Below are positions 1 to 7,851 of a stretch of 64,000 nucleotides of DNA, piece by piece. The stretch spans positions 56,023 through 120,022 of the forward strand of contig CAJQON010000006.1 in the NCBI GenBank assembly GCA_905479995.1, in the 5' to 3' direction. The position numbers were made by a program, and so were the translations under genes. The notes beneath the pieces are model-generated. The model saw nothing but the letters and a program-made list of their open reading frames with translations, did not search any database and was not told the origin of the DNA. The stretch is from an uncultured Flavobacteriales bacterium. GTDB taxonomy: Bacteria > Bacteroidota > Bacteroidia > Flavobacteriales_E > Vicingaceae. Each line of letters opens with the position of its first letter. Within the stretch, counting starts at the first letter, position 1.

Positions 1-1103
1 TTCTTGGAATTCTTTTGTGTGGATACATTGGTGAGAAAGTAGGTTGGAGCTACGGTTTTGGATTAGCTGGTATCTTTATGTTTGTTGGAATGATTCAATT
101 CTGGTTTGGACAAGGGATATTTGGGAACGTTGGACTGAGTCCAAAAGAAGTTCGAAATGCAAATGTTGCAGTTCATGAAGAGGCTGCAATGGATGCAACT
201 AACGAGAATGATAAGCCAAAAGAGGAAGTTGAAGAAATTTCGCCCAAAGTTGTAAAAGATAGATTGATAGTGATCGGTATACTAGCCTTCTTTACCATAT
301 TCTTTTGGTGGGCTTTTGAGCAAGCAGGAAGTAGTATGACTATTTTTGCAAGTGATTTTACTGAAAGGACATTATCTGGAGATGGTGCCATTATGTTTAA
401 ATGGGTGAACACTATTTTAACTGTGGTACCGCTCGGTATAATTACATGGGTGCTAATATTGTTGTTTAGAAAAACAGTAAAAAAATACCCTATATCAGTA
501 ATTGCACTAGGAGCTAGTTTTACAGCAATTTGGGCCATAGCTATATGGATGTTGGCAAGAGAGTTTAGTTCTGATAAAACTGAGGTTGCAGCATCATGGT
601 TTGGAATATTAAACTCTTTATTTATAATCGTATTTGCACCACTTTTCTCTAAACTTTGGGAGAGTAAATACAACCCTTCAGCTGCAATTAAATTTGCAAT
701 AGGGTTAATTCTTTTGGGAATAGGATTTGGTATTTTGGCTTATGGAGCTTCGGCTATTCCATCAGGAGCAGAAGTTGGGTCTGTTAAAGTGAGTATGATG
801 TGGTTAATTTTTGCATATCTTCTTCATACATTAGGTGAATTGGTATTGTCCCCTGTCGGGCTGTCTTATGTAAGTAAATTAGCTCCTGCTAAACTTGTTG
901 GGTTGATGTTTGGATTATGGTTTACAGCTACAGCTATTGCTAATTTTGCAGGTGGAATTACTGCAAGTTTTATAGATAAGATTAGTGAAGAGTATTCATT
1001 AACTATATTCTTCTTATTATTTTTCTTTATTCCTATAGGAGCAGGTATTATATTAATAGCTTTATCTAAAATGATTAAAAAGAAAATGCACGGAATACAT
1101 TAA
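1..1103 (+). CDS. POT/PTR2 family proton-coupled peptide transporter, 3' part only
   Basis: This is the C-terminal part of an inner-membrane transporter of the major facilitator superfamily, probably the POT (PTR2) branch that imports di- and tripeptides with protons. The reading frame is open to the first base of the window, so the true start lies upstream and the TTG codon at 15 is only an internal codon. The N-terminal GYIGEKVGW segment followed by a glycine-rich helix is typical of POT proteins. About eight hydrophobic helices follow, with a charged cytoplasmic loop near residues 50-80 that is rich in E and K. Closing helices such as LHTLGELVLSPVGLSYVSKL fit the POT C-terminal half. Family members have about 450-600 residues, so roughly a third is missing. 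Substrate specificity cannot be read from this part. Confidence 0.82.
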   Translation, partial: LGILLCGYIGEKVGWSYGFGLAGIFMFVGMIQFWFGQGIFGNVGLSPKEVRNANVAVHEEAAMDATNENDKPKEEVEEISPKVVKDRLIVIGILAFFTIFFWWAFEQAGSSMTIFASDFTERTLSGDGAIMFKWVNTILTVVPLGIITWVLILLFRKTVKKYPISVIALGASFTAIWAIAIWMLAREFSSDKTEVAASWFGILNSLFIIVFAPLFSKLWESKYNPSAAIKFAIGLILLGIGFGILAYGASAIPSGAEVGSVKVSMMWLIFAYLLHTLGELVLSPVGLSYVSKLAPAKLVGLMFGLWFTATAIANFAGGITASFIDKISEEYSLTIFFLLFFFIPIGAGIILIALSKMIKKKMHGIH

Positions 1104-1141
1104 TGGTATAGTACTTGCAATTAGATTTAAAAAATTACACA

Positions 1142-1657
1142 ATGAAAAAACTAATTATACTCACATTTTCAATATTAATGTTAAATGCCGTTATGGCACA
1201 AACAGGTGTTTTGTCAAATGTGCCAGAATATAAGGCACATGCTGAAGGTTGGGAAGTAGACATTAATAAAGCCTATGAAATATCTAAAAAAACGGGTAAA
1301 CCTATTATGGCAAACTTTACTGGAAGTGATTGGTGTGGTTGGTGTAAGAAGTTAAAATATGAAGTTTTTGATAAAGCTGAGTTTAAAACTTGGGCTGATA
1401 AAAATGTAGTTTTGGTTGAGTTAGATTATCCTAGAAGGTTTAAGCTCCCACCAAACATTCAGCAACAGAATGCAGGTTTAGCTCAAACTTTTAAAGTAAC
1501 AGGATATCCAACTATTTGGGTGTTTAACTTGGGTAAAGATGATAAAGGACAATATACTATTTCTGCTCTTGGTAAAACTGGGTATGTTAAAGGTGTTGCT
1601 GGCTTTACAAAAGGAGTGGATGAAATGATTGCAAAAGGAAAGGCTTCTGCGCAATAA
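1142..1657 (+). CDS. Periplasmic thioredoxin-fold protein
   Basis: A 171-residue secreted thioredoxin-like protein. The ATG at 1142 is preferred over the in-frame TTG at 1115 because it opens directly onto a signal peptide (MKKLIILTFSILMLNAVMAQ, cleavage near residue 20). The redox motif WCGWC puts cysteines at residues 65 and 68. The motif sits after a beta strand (PIMANFTGSD), and a cis-proline region (TGYPTIWVF) follows later, as in thioredoxin folds of the Thioredoxin_7 type. It probably reduces or isomerises disulfides of exported proteins, but no partner gene adjoins it. It follows the peptide transporter by 38 bases and may be cotranscribed with it. A strong palindromic terminator lies directly downstream. 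Confidence 0.82.
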   Translation: MKKLIILTFSILMLNAVMAQTGVLSNVPEYKAHAEGWEVDINKAYEISKKTGKPIMANFTGSDWCGWCKKLKYEVFDKAEFKTWADKNVVLVELDYPRRFKLPPNIQQQNAGLAQTFKVTGYPTIWVFNLGKDDKGQYTISALGKTGYVKGVAGFTKGVDEMIAKGKASAQ

Positions 1658-1674
1658 CTCGCTTTAAATATATA

Positions 1675-1708
1675 CCAAAAAGAGCTCCAAATTTGGAGCT
1701 CTTTTTGG
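1675..1708. terminator. Bidirectional rho-independent terminator
   Basis: A perfect 34-base palindrome: each 17-base arm starts CCAAAAAGAGCTCC, and the T tract on each strand is part of the stem. It lies between the convergent thioredoxin and HtrA genes and can serve both. Confidence 0.9.
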
Positions 1709-1721
1709 TTGTATTCATATG

Positions 1722-3185
1722 CTAAATACCAAACCCATAAAACTCTCGATGCCCATTTTCATACATGCCTTCAATTAAAACTCCATTTGTTGCACTATCG
1801 ACTGTTGCAACTAGTTCTTCTATTGATTTAATAGGCTTATGGTTTATTCTCGTAATAATGAACCCTTCTTGAATTCCAACCTTTCTCATTTTACCATTGA
1901 ACAACTGATCTACTTGCACACCACCTTTTAAATTGAGCGCAAGTGCCTTGTTTTTGTCTATTGGTTTAAAAGTGGCACCTAATGCTTTCATAATTTCAGT
2001 TTCATTACTTGAATTTGAAATAAGTTTTTCAGTTCCATTTTTATTTTTTAAAACAACTGGTAGCATTATCTTTTTGTTGTTTCTTAGCACAGTTATCTTT
2101 GCTTTGTCTCCCGGTCTAAACTGACTAATTTCTTCTTGCAATTCAGCTACATCATTTATGGTTTTGGTTCCTATCATTTTAATAATATCTCCTTTTTTTA
2201 TGCCCGATTTCCCAGCAGAACCTTTAGGAGTGGTTTCGTTTACATAAATTCCACTTAAATTTTCAATACCTGCTTCATTGGCGAGGTGCTCATCAAGGTT
2301 TCGTATACTAACTCCAATAAAAGCACGTTGAACAGACCCAAACTCTTTTAAATCCTTAACCACCTTTTTTACAATGTTTACCGGAATAGCAAATGAATAG
2401 CCTGTATATGATCCAGTGTTTGATTTTATTGCCGAATTAATGCCAATTAATTCACCAGTACTTGCAACTAATGCTCCACCGCTATTTCCGGGATTCACTG
2501 CTGCGTCTGTTTGTATAAACGATTCTATGGCCGACATGCCGCTATAAGGATCATTTCTCAAAATGTTAATGTCTCTACCTTTAGCACTAACAATTCCTGC
2601 AGTAACAGTTGATGTTAAATTAAAGGGGTTTCCAACAGCAATAACCCATTGTCCAACATTAACATCATTGCTGTTTCCATAGCTTATAAATGGCAGCTTG
2701 TCAACATCAATTTTAAGTAAGGCTAAATCTGTGTTTGGATCTGTACCAATAACTTCAGCTTCATATGTTTTTTTATTGTTTAAGGTCACAGCAATTTTTT
2801 CGGCTTCATCAATTACATGATTGTTGGTAACTATATAACCATCTTCAGAAATAATAACACCTGATCCAGTTCCTTGAGCAATTTTTGGCTGTGGACTTTT
2901 ACCGTATAGATATCGATACAATTGATCGTTAGGATGGCTAACAACCGATGCTGTTTTAACGTGAACCACAGCATGAATTGATTGAGTTGCTGCCATTTCT
3001 AAATTAACCATATCATTAGTTAATGTTGTTTTGTTGGAAGTGAACTGATTGTTTCCCTCATTGTGAACAGTTTCATAAGAGACTATGGGCTCTTTTTCAA
3101 TCATTTTATAAATGATTACAGAACATATGCCACTTGAAATTGTTAGTGTTAAACCTAAGGTTAACATTTTGATTGTATTTCTCAT
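1722..3185 (-). CDS. HtrA/Deg-type periplasmic serine protease with PDZ domains
   Basis: A 487-residue S1C protease acting in the periplasm on misfolded envelope proteins. The N-terminus has one hydrophobic segment (residues 8-26) that is an anchor or signal peptide. The trypsin-like domain carries the triad His123 (TNNHVID), Asp153 (NTDLALLKI) and Ser235 (NPGNSGGAL). The first PDZ domain spans about residues 290-375 (GIYVNETTPKGSAGKSGIKKGD). A shorter PDZ-like region follows at about 400-485 (KVGIQEGFIITRINHKPI). The order and length match the DegP/DegQ/MucD family in Bacteroidota. The gene stands alone on the minus strand, between a terminator and an RluA gene. I cannot tell from sequence which E. 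coli paralogue it corresponds to. Confidence 0.93.
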   Translation of the reverse strand: MRNTIKMLTLGLTLTISSGICSVIIYKMIEKEPIVSYETVHNEGNNQFTSNKTTLTNDMVNLEMAATQSIHAVVHVKTASVVSHPNDQLYRYLYGKSPQPKIAQGTGSGVIISEDGYIVTNNHVIDEAEKIAVTLNNKKTYEAEVIGTDPNTDLALLKIDVDKLPFISYGNSNDVNVGQWVIAVGNPFNLTSTVTAGIVSAKGRDINILRNDPYSGMSAIESFIQTDAAVNPGNSGGALVASTGELIGINSAIKSNTGSYTGYSFAIPVNIVKKVVKDLKEFGSVQRAFIGVSIRNLDEHLANEAGIENLSGIYVNETTPKGSAGKSGIKKGDIIKMIGTKTINDVAELQEEISQFRPGDKAKITVLRNNKKIMLPVVLKNKNGTEKLISNSSNETEIMKALGATFKPIDKNKALALNLKGGVQVDQLFNGKMRKVGIQEGFIITRINHKPIKSIEELVATVDSATNGVLIEGMYENGHREFYGFGI

Positions 3186-3284
3186 AATTTTTAATTTTAA
3201 TGTTCAACTTATTACAAAGTTTAGCATCAAAACGTAAAAAATAAAAGAGAAAATATAATTCTGTTGTTAAAAGATGTTAAAGGT

Positions 3285-3989
3285 TTATTTTCCTTTAAAT
3301 AACTCAGCAGCATCTTTCCACAAAGGGTCTTTTGAAATAGGGTTGGCAGTAATGGTCATGTTTTCTTTAGAAACTGGATGAACAAATTCAATTTTGCGTG
3401 CATGCAAGCTTATTGAAGCATCTGGATTAGATCGTGCAGCACCATATTTTAAATCGCCTTTAATTGGGCAGCCTATTGTAGATAATTGAACCCTAATTTG
3501 ATGGTGTCTTCCAGTTAAAGGTAAAACTTCTATTAAATGGTAGTTGTTAAAGTTGTGAATGACTTTATAGGTTAGCTCAGATCTTTTGCTTCCGTTAGAA
3601 TCATTTGAATAAGCTACAGAACGATTCTTTTTTTCATTTTTCTTTAAAAAGTGTATCAGTCTATCTTCTTTTTGTTTTGGTTCCGTTTTGGTAATGGCCC
3701 AATATGTTTTTTGCACTTCCTTGTCGTGAAACATTTTGTTTATTCTTGTAAGGGCTTTACTTGTTTTGGTAAACATTATAATCCCACTAGTTGGCCTGTC
3801 TAAACGATGTGGTGTGCCCAAATAAACTTCTCCAGGTTTATTGTATTTCAGCTTAATGTATTCTTTAACCAATTCGTTTAAAGGCTTGTCACCAGTTTTA
3901 TCACCTTGAACAATGTCTCCCGATTTTTTGTTAATCACAATTAGGTGGTTGTCTTCATAAATAACGTCAATATTTGGCAATTGTGTCAT
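3285..3989 (-). CDS. RluA-family pseudouridine synthase (234 aa)
   Basis: A short RluA-type enzyme that isomerises uridine to pseudouridine in rRNA or tRNA. The catalytic motif HRLDRPTSGI places the nucleophilic aspartate at residue 64. The later GRHHQIRVQLSTIGCPI segment is the second conserved RluA motif. There is no N-terminal S4 domain, so it resembles the short RluC/RluD-like proteins such as TruC or RluA. The start ATG lies three bases after the stop of the upstream TPR/propeller gene, so the two are probably cotranscribed. The exact RNA target cannot be assigned. Two other RluA paralogues occur in the window. Confidence 0.93.
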   Translation of the reverse strand: MTQLPNIDVIYEDNHLIVINKKSGDIVQGDKTGDKPLNELVKEYIKLKYNKPGEVYLGTPHRLDRPTSGIIMFTKTSKALTRINKMFHDKEVQKTYWAITKTEPKQKEDRLIHFLKKNEKKNRSVAYSNDSNGSKRSELTYKVIHNFNNYHLIEVLPLTGRHHQIRVQLSTIGCPIKGDLKYGAARSNPDASISLHARKIEFVHPVSKENMTITANPISKDPLWKDAAELFKGK

Positions 3990-3992
3990 AAG

Positions 3993-5576
3993 CTAATTTT
4001 CGGTTGCTGCGTTGGTTTCAAAAGAAATAGTAATGTTTCGTTCCATTTCTTTTCGATATAAGTTTCTCCCAGGAACGACATAAGACTGTTTAAAGTATCC
4101 TTTGTCAGCAACATCAATATTAATTTCGTAATCGTTAGGAGGAAGTATCATAAGGTAACTGCCTTTTTTTTGATTGACCTCAAATACACCATAAAGCTCT
4201 TCTGTTTTTTTGTTAAAAACTTCTATGCGTAGTGGCTCTTTTATAGTGTTAGAGTCGACATCTAATAAATACCCTTTAATAGTAGTTAAAGAAGGAGTGT
4301 TGTCTTTAAAGTTAACCCTGTAAATATCTAAATCACCATAAGAGTCGTTTTTGTGTGTGGCAACATATCCGTATTTTCTATTTTCAGAAAATGAAACCGT
4401 AAAATTATCGTAAGGAGTGTTGAGTGGGTAACCTAAGTTAGTTGGTTTTGACCAGGTTTCTTTCTCATCATCAAAATGAGAAACAAATATGTCGTAACCT
4501 CCAATTGTTTTATGTCCAGTAGATGAAAAGTATAGGGTTTTACCATTGTTACATAAGTAAGGATAAGCCTCATCATAAATTGTATTAATAGTATTTCCTA
4601 GGTTAACCGATTTCCCCCATTTACCATCAGGTAATTTTCTGCAAAAGTATAGGTCTTTTTTTCCTGTTCCTCCAGCTCTATCACTAGAAAATATTATGTA
4701 ATCGTTGTCATCGGATAGTGCTGCTGAAGAATGAACTCCATCATTACTGTTTATCTCTTTTGAGTCTATTTTAATAGCTTTTTTAAATGAAGACTTGGTT
4801 TTTTTTGAAATTTGAAGGTTGTTTTTACTTTTTGGGCTGTTTACATAATAAAGTATAGATTTCCCATTTTCAGTAATTCCTGCTGTAGATTCGTTTCCGT
4901 AACTGTTGGGTGGGCCAATAGATCTTGCTCGACTCCATTTGCCATATTTATATTTAGACATATATATGTCTGATGTATAGTAGCCTTCAAGATCATAAAC
5001 CCGGCCAGTTGTTCCTTCTCTTCTAGTGGTAAAAAACAATAGTCCTTCATCAGGAGTAATAAAGGGTAAATATTCTCTTCCTTTAGAATTAACGCGTTTT
5101 CCTAAGTTCTCAAATTCTAAGTTTAAAGTGTTTTGAATGAGATTTTTTGCATTAATACACATTGTTATATTTCGTTCAGAGTCAGTAATAAGTACTTCTT
5201 TAGCTCCAGATTTTGCAATGTATTTTTTATACAATTTAATTGCTTTGTCATATCTGTTAGATAAATGATATGCTCTAGCTAAATGGTACCAAATTTCGGT
5301 TGGAGTAGATTGGGCTAAAGAAACGCTTTCAAGCATTTTAATTCCATCCTTAATTTCGTAAGAGTATATTAAGCATATACCAAATCGGTACTTTATTTTT
5401 TTGTCAGATAAATCTTTTTTAAATTTTTCTCTATAAAGTTCCTTTGCTCTTTGGTAGTTTTTCAATTCAAACATACGAGAAGGATTGTCTGAAATTTCAT
5501 AATTCAATTTTTGGCTAAAACAGTCTTGAATAGAGGTTGCTAGCAATAAAGTGATTATGAAATACTTAAAACTCAT
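3993..5576 (-). CDS. TPR and PD40 beta-propeller envelope protein lacking an OmpA domain
   Basis: A 527-residue exported protein with a signal peptide (MSFKYFIITLLLATSIQDCFSQ). Residues 30-145 look like TPR helices (YQRAKELYREKF, YDKAIKLYKKYIAKSG). Residues 160-430 form a WD40-like PD40 propeller with repeated blades (DDNDYIIFSSDRAGGTGKKD, CNNGKTLYFSSTGHKTIGGYDI). Residues 430-505 resemble a carboxypeptidase-regulatory-like domain. This is the order seen in PorE-type T9SS proteins and OmpA-family proteins of Bacteroidota, but it stops before the C-terminal OmpA-like peptidoglycan-binding domain. The ending is a clean stop three bases before the next gene. A role in envelope or T9SS assembly is inferred from architecture only. 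Confidence 0.8.
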   Translation of the reverse strand: MSFKYFIITLLLATSIQDCFSQKLNYEISDNPSRMFELKNYQRAKELYREKFKKDLSDKKIKYRFGICLIYSYEIKDGIKMLESVSLAQSTPTEIWYHLARAYHLSNRYDKAIKLYKKYIAKSGAKEVLITDSERNITMCINAKNLIQNTLNLEFENLGKRVNSKGREYLPFITPDEGLLFFTTRREGTTGRVYDLEGYYTSDIYMSKYKYGKWSRARSIGPPNSYGNESTAGITENGKSILYYVNSPKSKNNLQISKKTKSSFKKAIKIDSKEINSNDGVHSSAALSDDNDYIIFSSDRAGGTGKKDLYFCRKLPDGKWGKSVNLGNTINTIYDEAYPYLCNNGKTLYFSSTGHKTIGGYDIFVSHFDDEKETWSKPTNLGYPLNTPYDNFTVSFSENRKYGYVATHKNDSYGDLDIYRVNFKDNTPSLTTIKGYLLDVDSNTIKEPLRIEVFNKKTEELYGVFEVNQKKGSYLMILPPNDYEINIDVADKGYFKQSYVVPGRNLYRKEMERNITISFETNAATEN

Positions 5577-5629
5577 CGATGAAAATTAATCAATTTGAAA
5601 AATATCAACTAACATCTATGGGTAAAAAT

Positions 5630-6448
5630 TTAATATTGTTCTTTTTCGTTCGGAAAGTCTTTAGATTTAACATCTTTAATGTACGTTTCAAAAGCACCTT
5701 TCATTTCTGAGTATAAGTTGTGGTACCTTCTTAAAAATCGAGGACTAAATTCATGAGTAATTCCAAGCATATCATGTACAACAAGGACTTGACCATCTAC
5801 ACCATTTCCAGCTCCAATACCTATTACAGGAATTTTTACTGTTTGAGCTACTCGAGTGGCTAAATTTGCAGGAATTTTCTCTAAAACAATAGCAAAACAA
5901 CCTGCTTCTTCTAATAGTTTAGCATCTTCTATTAATTTTTCAGCTTCCTCATCTTCTTTAGCTCTAACAACGTAAGTCCCAAATTTATAAATAGATTGAG
6001 GAGTTAATCCTAAATGTCCCATTACTGGTATTCCTGCCGATAAGATTCTGTTAATCGATTCAAGAATTTCGCTTCCACCTTCTAATTTAACAGCATGAGC
6101 ACCCGATTCTTTCATAATTCGAATGGCAGAAGAAAGTGCTTCTTTTGAATTTCCTTGATATGTACCAAAAGGCAAATCAACCACTACTAAAGCCCTTTCA
6201 ACAGCTCTAATTACAGAAGAAGCATGATAAATCATTTGGTCTAAGGTAATTGGTAAGGTAGTTTCATGGCCAGCCATTACATTCGATGCGGAATCGCCAA
6301 CTAAGATAATATCTACACCCGCACTATCAATAATTTTAGCCATTGAGAAATCGTAGCCTGTAAGCATCGAAATTTTTTCGTCTTTCGTCTTCATCTCTTG
6401 AAGAACATGAGTAGTAACGCGTTTTATGTTTGAACTGTGAATAGACAT
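5630..6448 (-). CDS. panB: 3-methyl-2-oxobutanoate hydroxymethyltransferase
   Basis: A 272-residue cytoplasmic enzyme that transfers a hydroxymethyl group from 5,10-methylene-tetrahydrofolate to alpha-ketoisovalerate, the first committed step of pantothenate synthesis. Seen in the sequence are the N-terminal [20 protein letters not shown] region, the metal-binding [15 protein letters not shown] segment, the VKLEGG strand and the [15 protein letters not shown] loop, all characteristic of PanB. The length matches the family (about 264-280). It lies 53 bases upstream (in transcription order) of the TPR/propeller gene, and no other pan gene is adjacent. The downstream end of the same CoA pathway, coaBC, is found at about 39 kb. 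Confidence 0.97.
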   Translation of the reverse strand: MSIHSSNIKRVTTHVLQEMKTKDEKISMLTGYDFSMAKIIDSAGVDIILVGDSASNVMAGHETTLPITLDQMIYHASSVIRAVERALVVVDLPFGTYQGNSKEALSSAIRIMKESGAHAVKLEGGSEILESINRILSAGIPVMGHLGLTPQSIYKFGTYVVRAKEDEEAEKLIEDAKLLEEAGCFAIVLEKIPANLATRVAQTVKIPVIGIGAGNGVDGQVLVVHDMLGITHEFSPRFLRRYHNLYSEMKGAFETYIKDVKSKDFPNEKEQY

Positions 6449-6499
6449 ATTTGTTTAACCTTTAATGATTTTTAATTTACCGTTTACCTTCAATTTTAA

Positions 6500-6515
6500 C
6501 CAATGGTATAATAGG
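6500..6515. repeat. 16-base element shared with the arfB upstream region
   Basis: CCAATGGTATAATAGG in the divergent gap between panB and the lipoprotein gene matches CCAATGGTAAAATAGG at 24250-24265 in 15 of 16 positions. Both copies lie in intergenic DNA upstream of a plus-strand gene. The role is unknown and chance cannot be excluded. Confidence 0.35.
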
Positions 6516-6560
6516 AAGGTAGCAAAACTACAAATAATGTTTCTTTTTAATTATATTTAA

Positions 6561-6568
6561 TACTTTTG
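6561..6568 (+). promoter_or_regulatory. Bacteroidota -7 box upstream of the lipoprotein gene
   Basis: TACTTTTG matches TAnnTTTG exactly, 24 bases before the ATG at 6593. No clear -33 TTTG is visible at the usual distance. Confidence 0.5.
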
Positions 6569-6592
6569 CAATCAACATTAAATTATATCACT

Positions 6593-7687
6593 ATGAAAAA
6601 GCTTCTATATATATTTGTTGTATTCGCATCACTTTCTATTGTTTCTTGCAAAACAGATATAGATGCAAATGCTGAATATCAAGACATTACGGTTGTGTAT
6701 GGTTTAATTGATCCTGCAGATTCAGTTCATTATGTAAAAATTACAAAAGCTTTTTTAGGTGAAGCTAATGCGTTGGATTTGGCTGCAGACGCAAACAACT
6801 TTAATTATGAAGCAGGTGAGTTAGAAGTAACAATTGAAGCTTTAAGTGGCGGAGTTGTTGTTGGTACAAATGTTTTAACCAGAACTGTGAATGAGCTACC
6901 TAAGGATACAGGAACTTTTGATAACACTAATAATGTACTTTATAAATTTGTTGAACCAAACATTGGGAAATACAATACGTACAGATTAAAAATCCATAAT
7001 GTGACATTGGATAAAGACATTACTTCAGAAACATTTATTGTTAAAGGTGCAGATATTTCAACTCCTTCTGTTGGTCAAAAGCTTGCTTTTTGGATAGGTC
7101 CAGTATCTTCTCCAACTAGTGTTTATGTAGATAGAGATATTGAGATAGTAACCAGAGCTGATATGGGAAGAATGGATGCAACAGTTGTATTTAACTATAC
7201 TGATAATTATACAACTGCAAGTGGTTTAGCTCCAGTGTTAAAATCGGTAAGAATGTTTGTTGGTGAAGTAGAAACTATTGGAAATGAAGGTGGGGAATCG
7301 CTAACTTTAACATTAAAAGGAGCTACCTTTTTTGAAAATGTAGTAGCAAATGTACCTTCACAAAGCACTATTCCATTTTTCTCGCATAGAGAGTTGGTAA
7401 ATGTTTCAATGGAATTTAATGTTGCTGGTACTGAATTAAGTACTTATATGTTAGTTACAGAACCTTCAACTAGTATTAACCAGAACAAACCGAACTATAC
7501 TAATGTAGAAAATGGTTTGGGAATATTTTCGTCAAGAACGGTATTGGATTGGATATCTTCTATTGATCCTGCTGCTGGACAGGTTAACTTATCGCCAAAT
7601 ACGGTAAGTAAATTACATTCTCTTGGATTAGGTTTTTGTTTTGGAACAAGCCCAACCTCACTTACTAGATGTAATCAATTGCCTTAA
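6593..7687 (+). CDS. Lipoprotein of unknown function, DUF4249-like
   Basis: A 364-residue predicted lipoprotein. The ATG at 6593 is chosen because it opens a lipoprotein signal with the lipid-attached cysteine at residue 19 (MKKLLYIFVVFASLSIVSCK). The earlier in-frame start at 6566 would only add nine polar residues inside the promoter. After the signal, the protein is rich in beta strands. Phrases such as DITVVYGLIDPADSVHYVKI near the N-terminus and NVENGLGIFSSRT near the C-terminus resemble the DUF4249 family of Bacteroidota surface or periplasmic lipoproteins. That assignment comes from memory of the family pattern and is tentative. It has its own -7 promoter box and no obvious operon partner, being followed by the dnaK control region. 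Confidence 0.65.
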   Translation: MKKLLYIFVVFASLSIVSCKTDIDANAEYQDITVVYGLIDPADSVHYVKITKAFLGEANALDLAADANNFNYEAGELEVTIEALSGGVVVGTNVLTRTVNELPKDTGTFDNTNNVLYKFVEPNIGKYNTYRLKIHNVTLDKDITSETFIVKGADISTPSVGQKLAFWIGPVSSPTSVYVDRDIEIVTRADMGRMDATVVFNYTDNYTTASGLAPVLKSVRMFVGEVETIGNEGGESLTLTLKGATFFENVVANVPSQSTIPFFSHRELVNVSMEFNVAGTELSTYMLVTEPSTSINQNKPNYTNVENGLGIFSSRTVLDWISSIDPAAGQVNLSPNTVSKLHSLGLGFCFGTSPTSLTRCNQLP

Positions 7688-7702
7688 TTTTTGGTGAGAA
7701 AC

Positions 7703-7816
7703 TGACTAATTGTCATTTACTGTCATAAAATTTATTGCTAATCATCTAATTTCTGTCAATTTTACTGTGATTTTCATGTCATAATGCAATGGCATACGAT
7801 TTGACTATGGCTTATC
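7703..7816 (+). promoter_or_regulatory. dnaK control region: TGTCA repeats and a sigma-54-like promoter
   Basis: Four TGTCA pentamers start at 7711, 7721, 7754 and 7777, spaced 10, 33 and 23 bases, close to whole helical turns. The first belongs to an inverted repeat, TGAC-N5-GTCA (7703-7715). Downstream, TGGCAT-N5-TTGAC (7790-7805) fits the -24/-12 layout of RpoN promoters, except that the -12 GC is GA. Transcription would then start near 7816, leaving a leader of about 35 bases before dnaK. No CIRCE element is visible. The interpretation is inference. Confidence 0.45.
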
Positions 7817-7851
7817 GAATATAATTTGATAAAAAATAAAATAATCATATC

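Noticed and set aside
173..673. 166-codon open frame antisense to the peptide transporter
   Set aside because: It is opposite a clear transporter frame and has no recognisable features.
7801..7830. E. coli-type -35/-10 promoter (TTGACT ... TATAAT) before dnaK
   Set aside because: The spacer is only 13 bases, and Bacteroidota primary sigma factors do not use this consensus.
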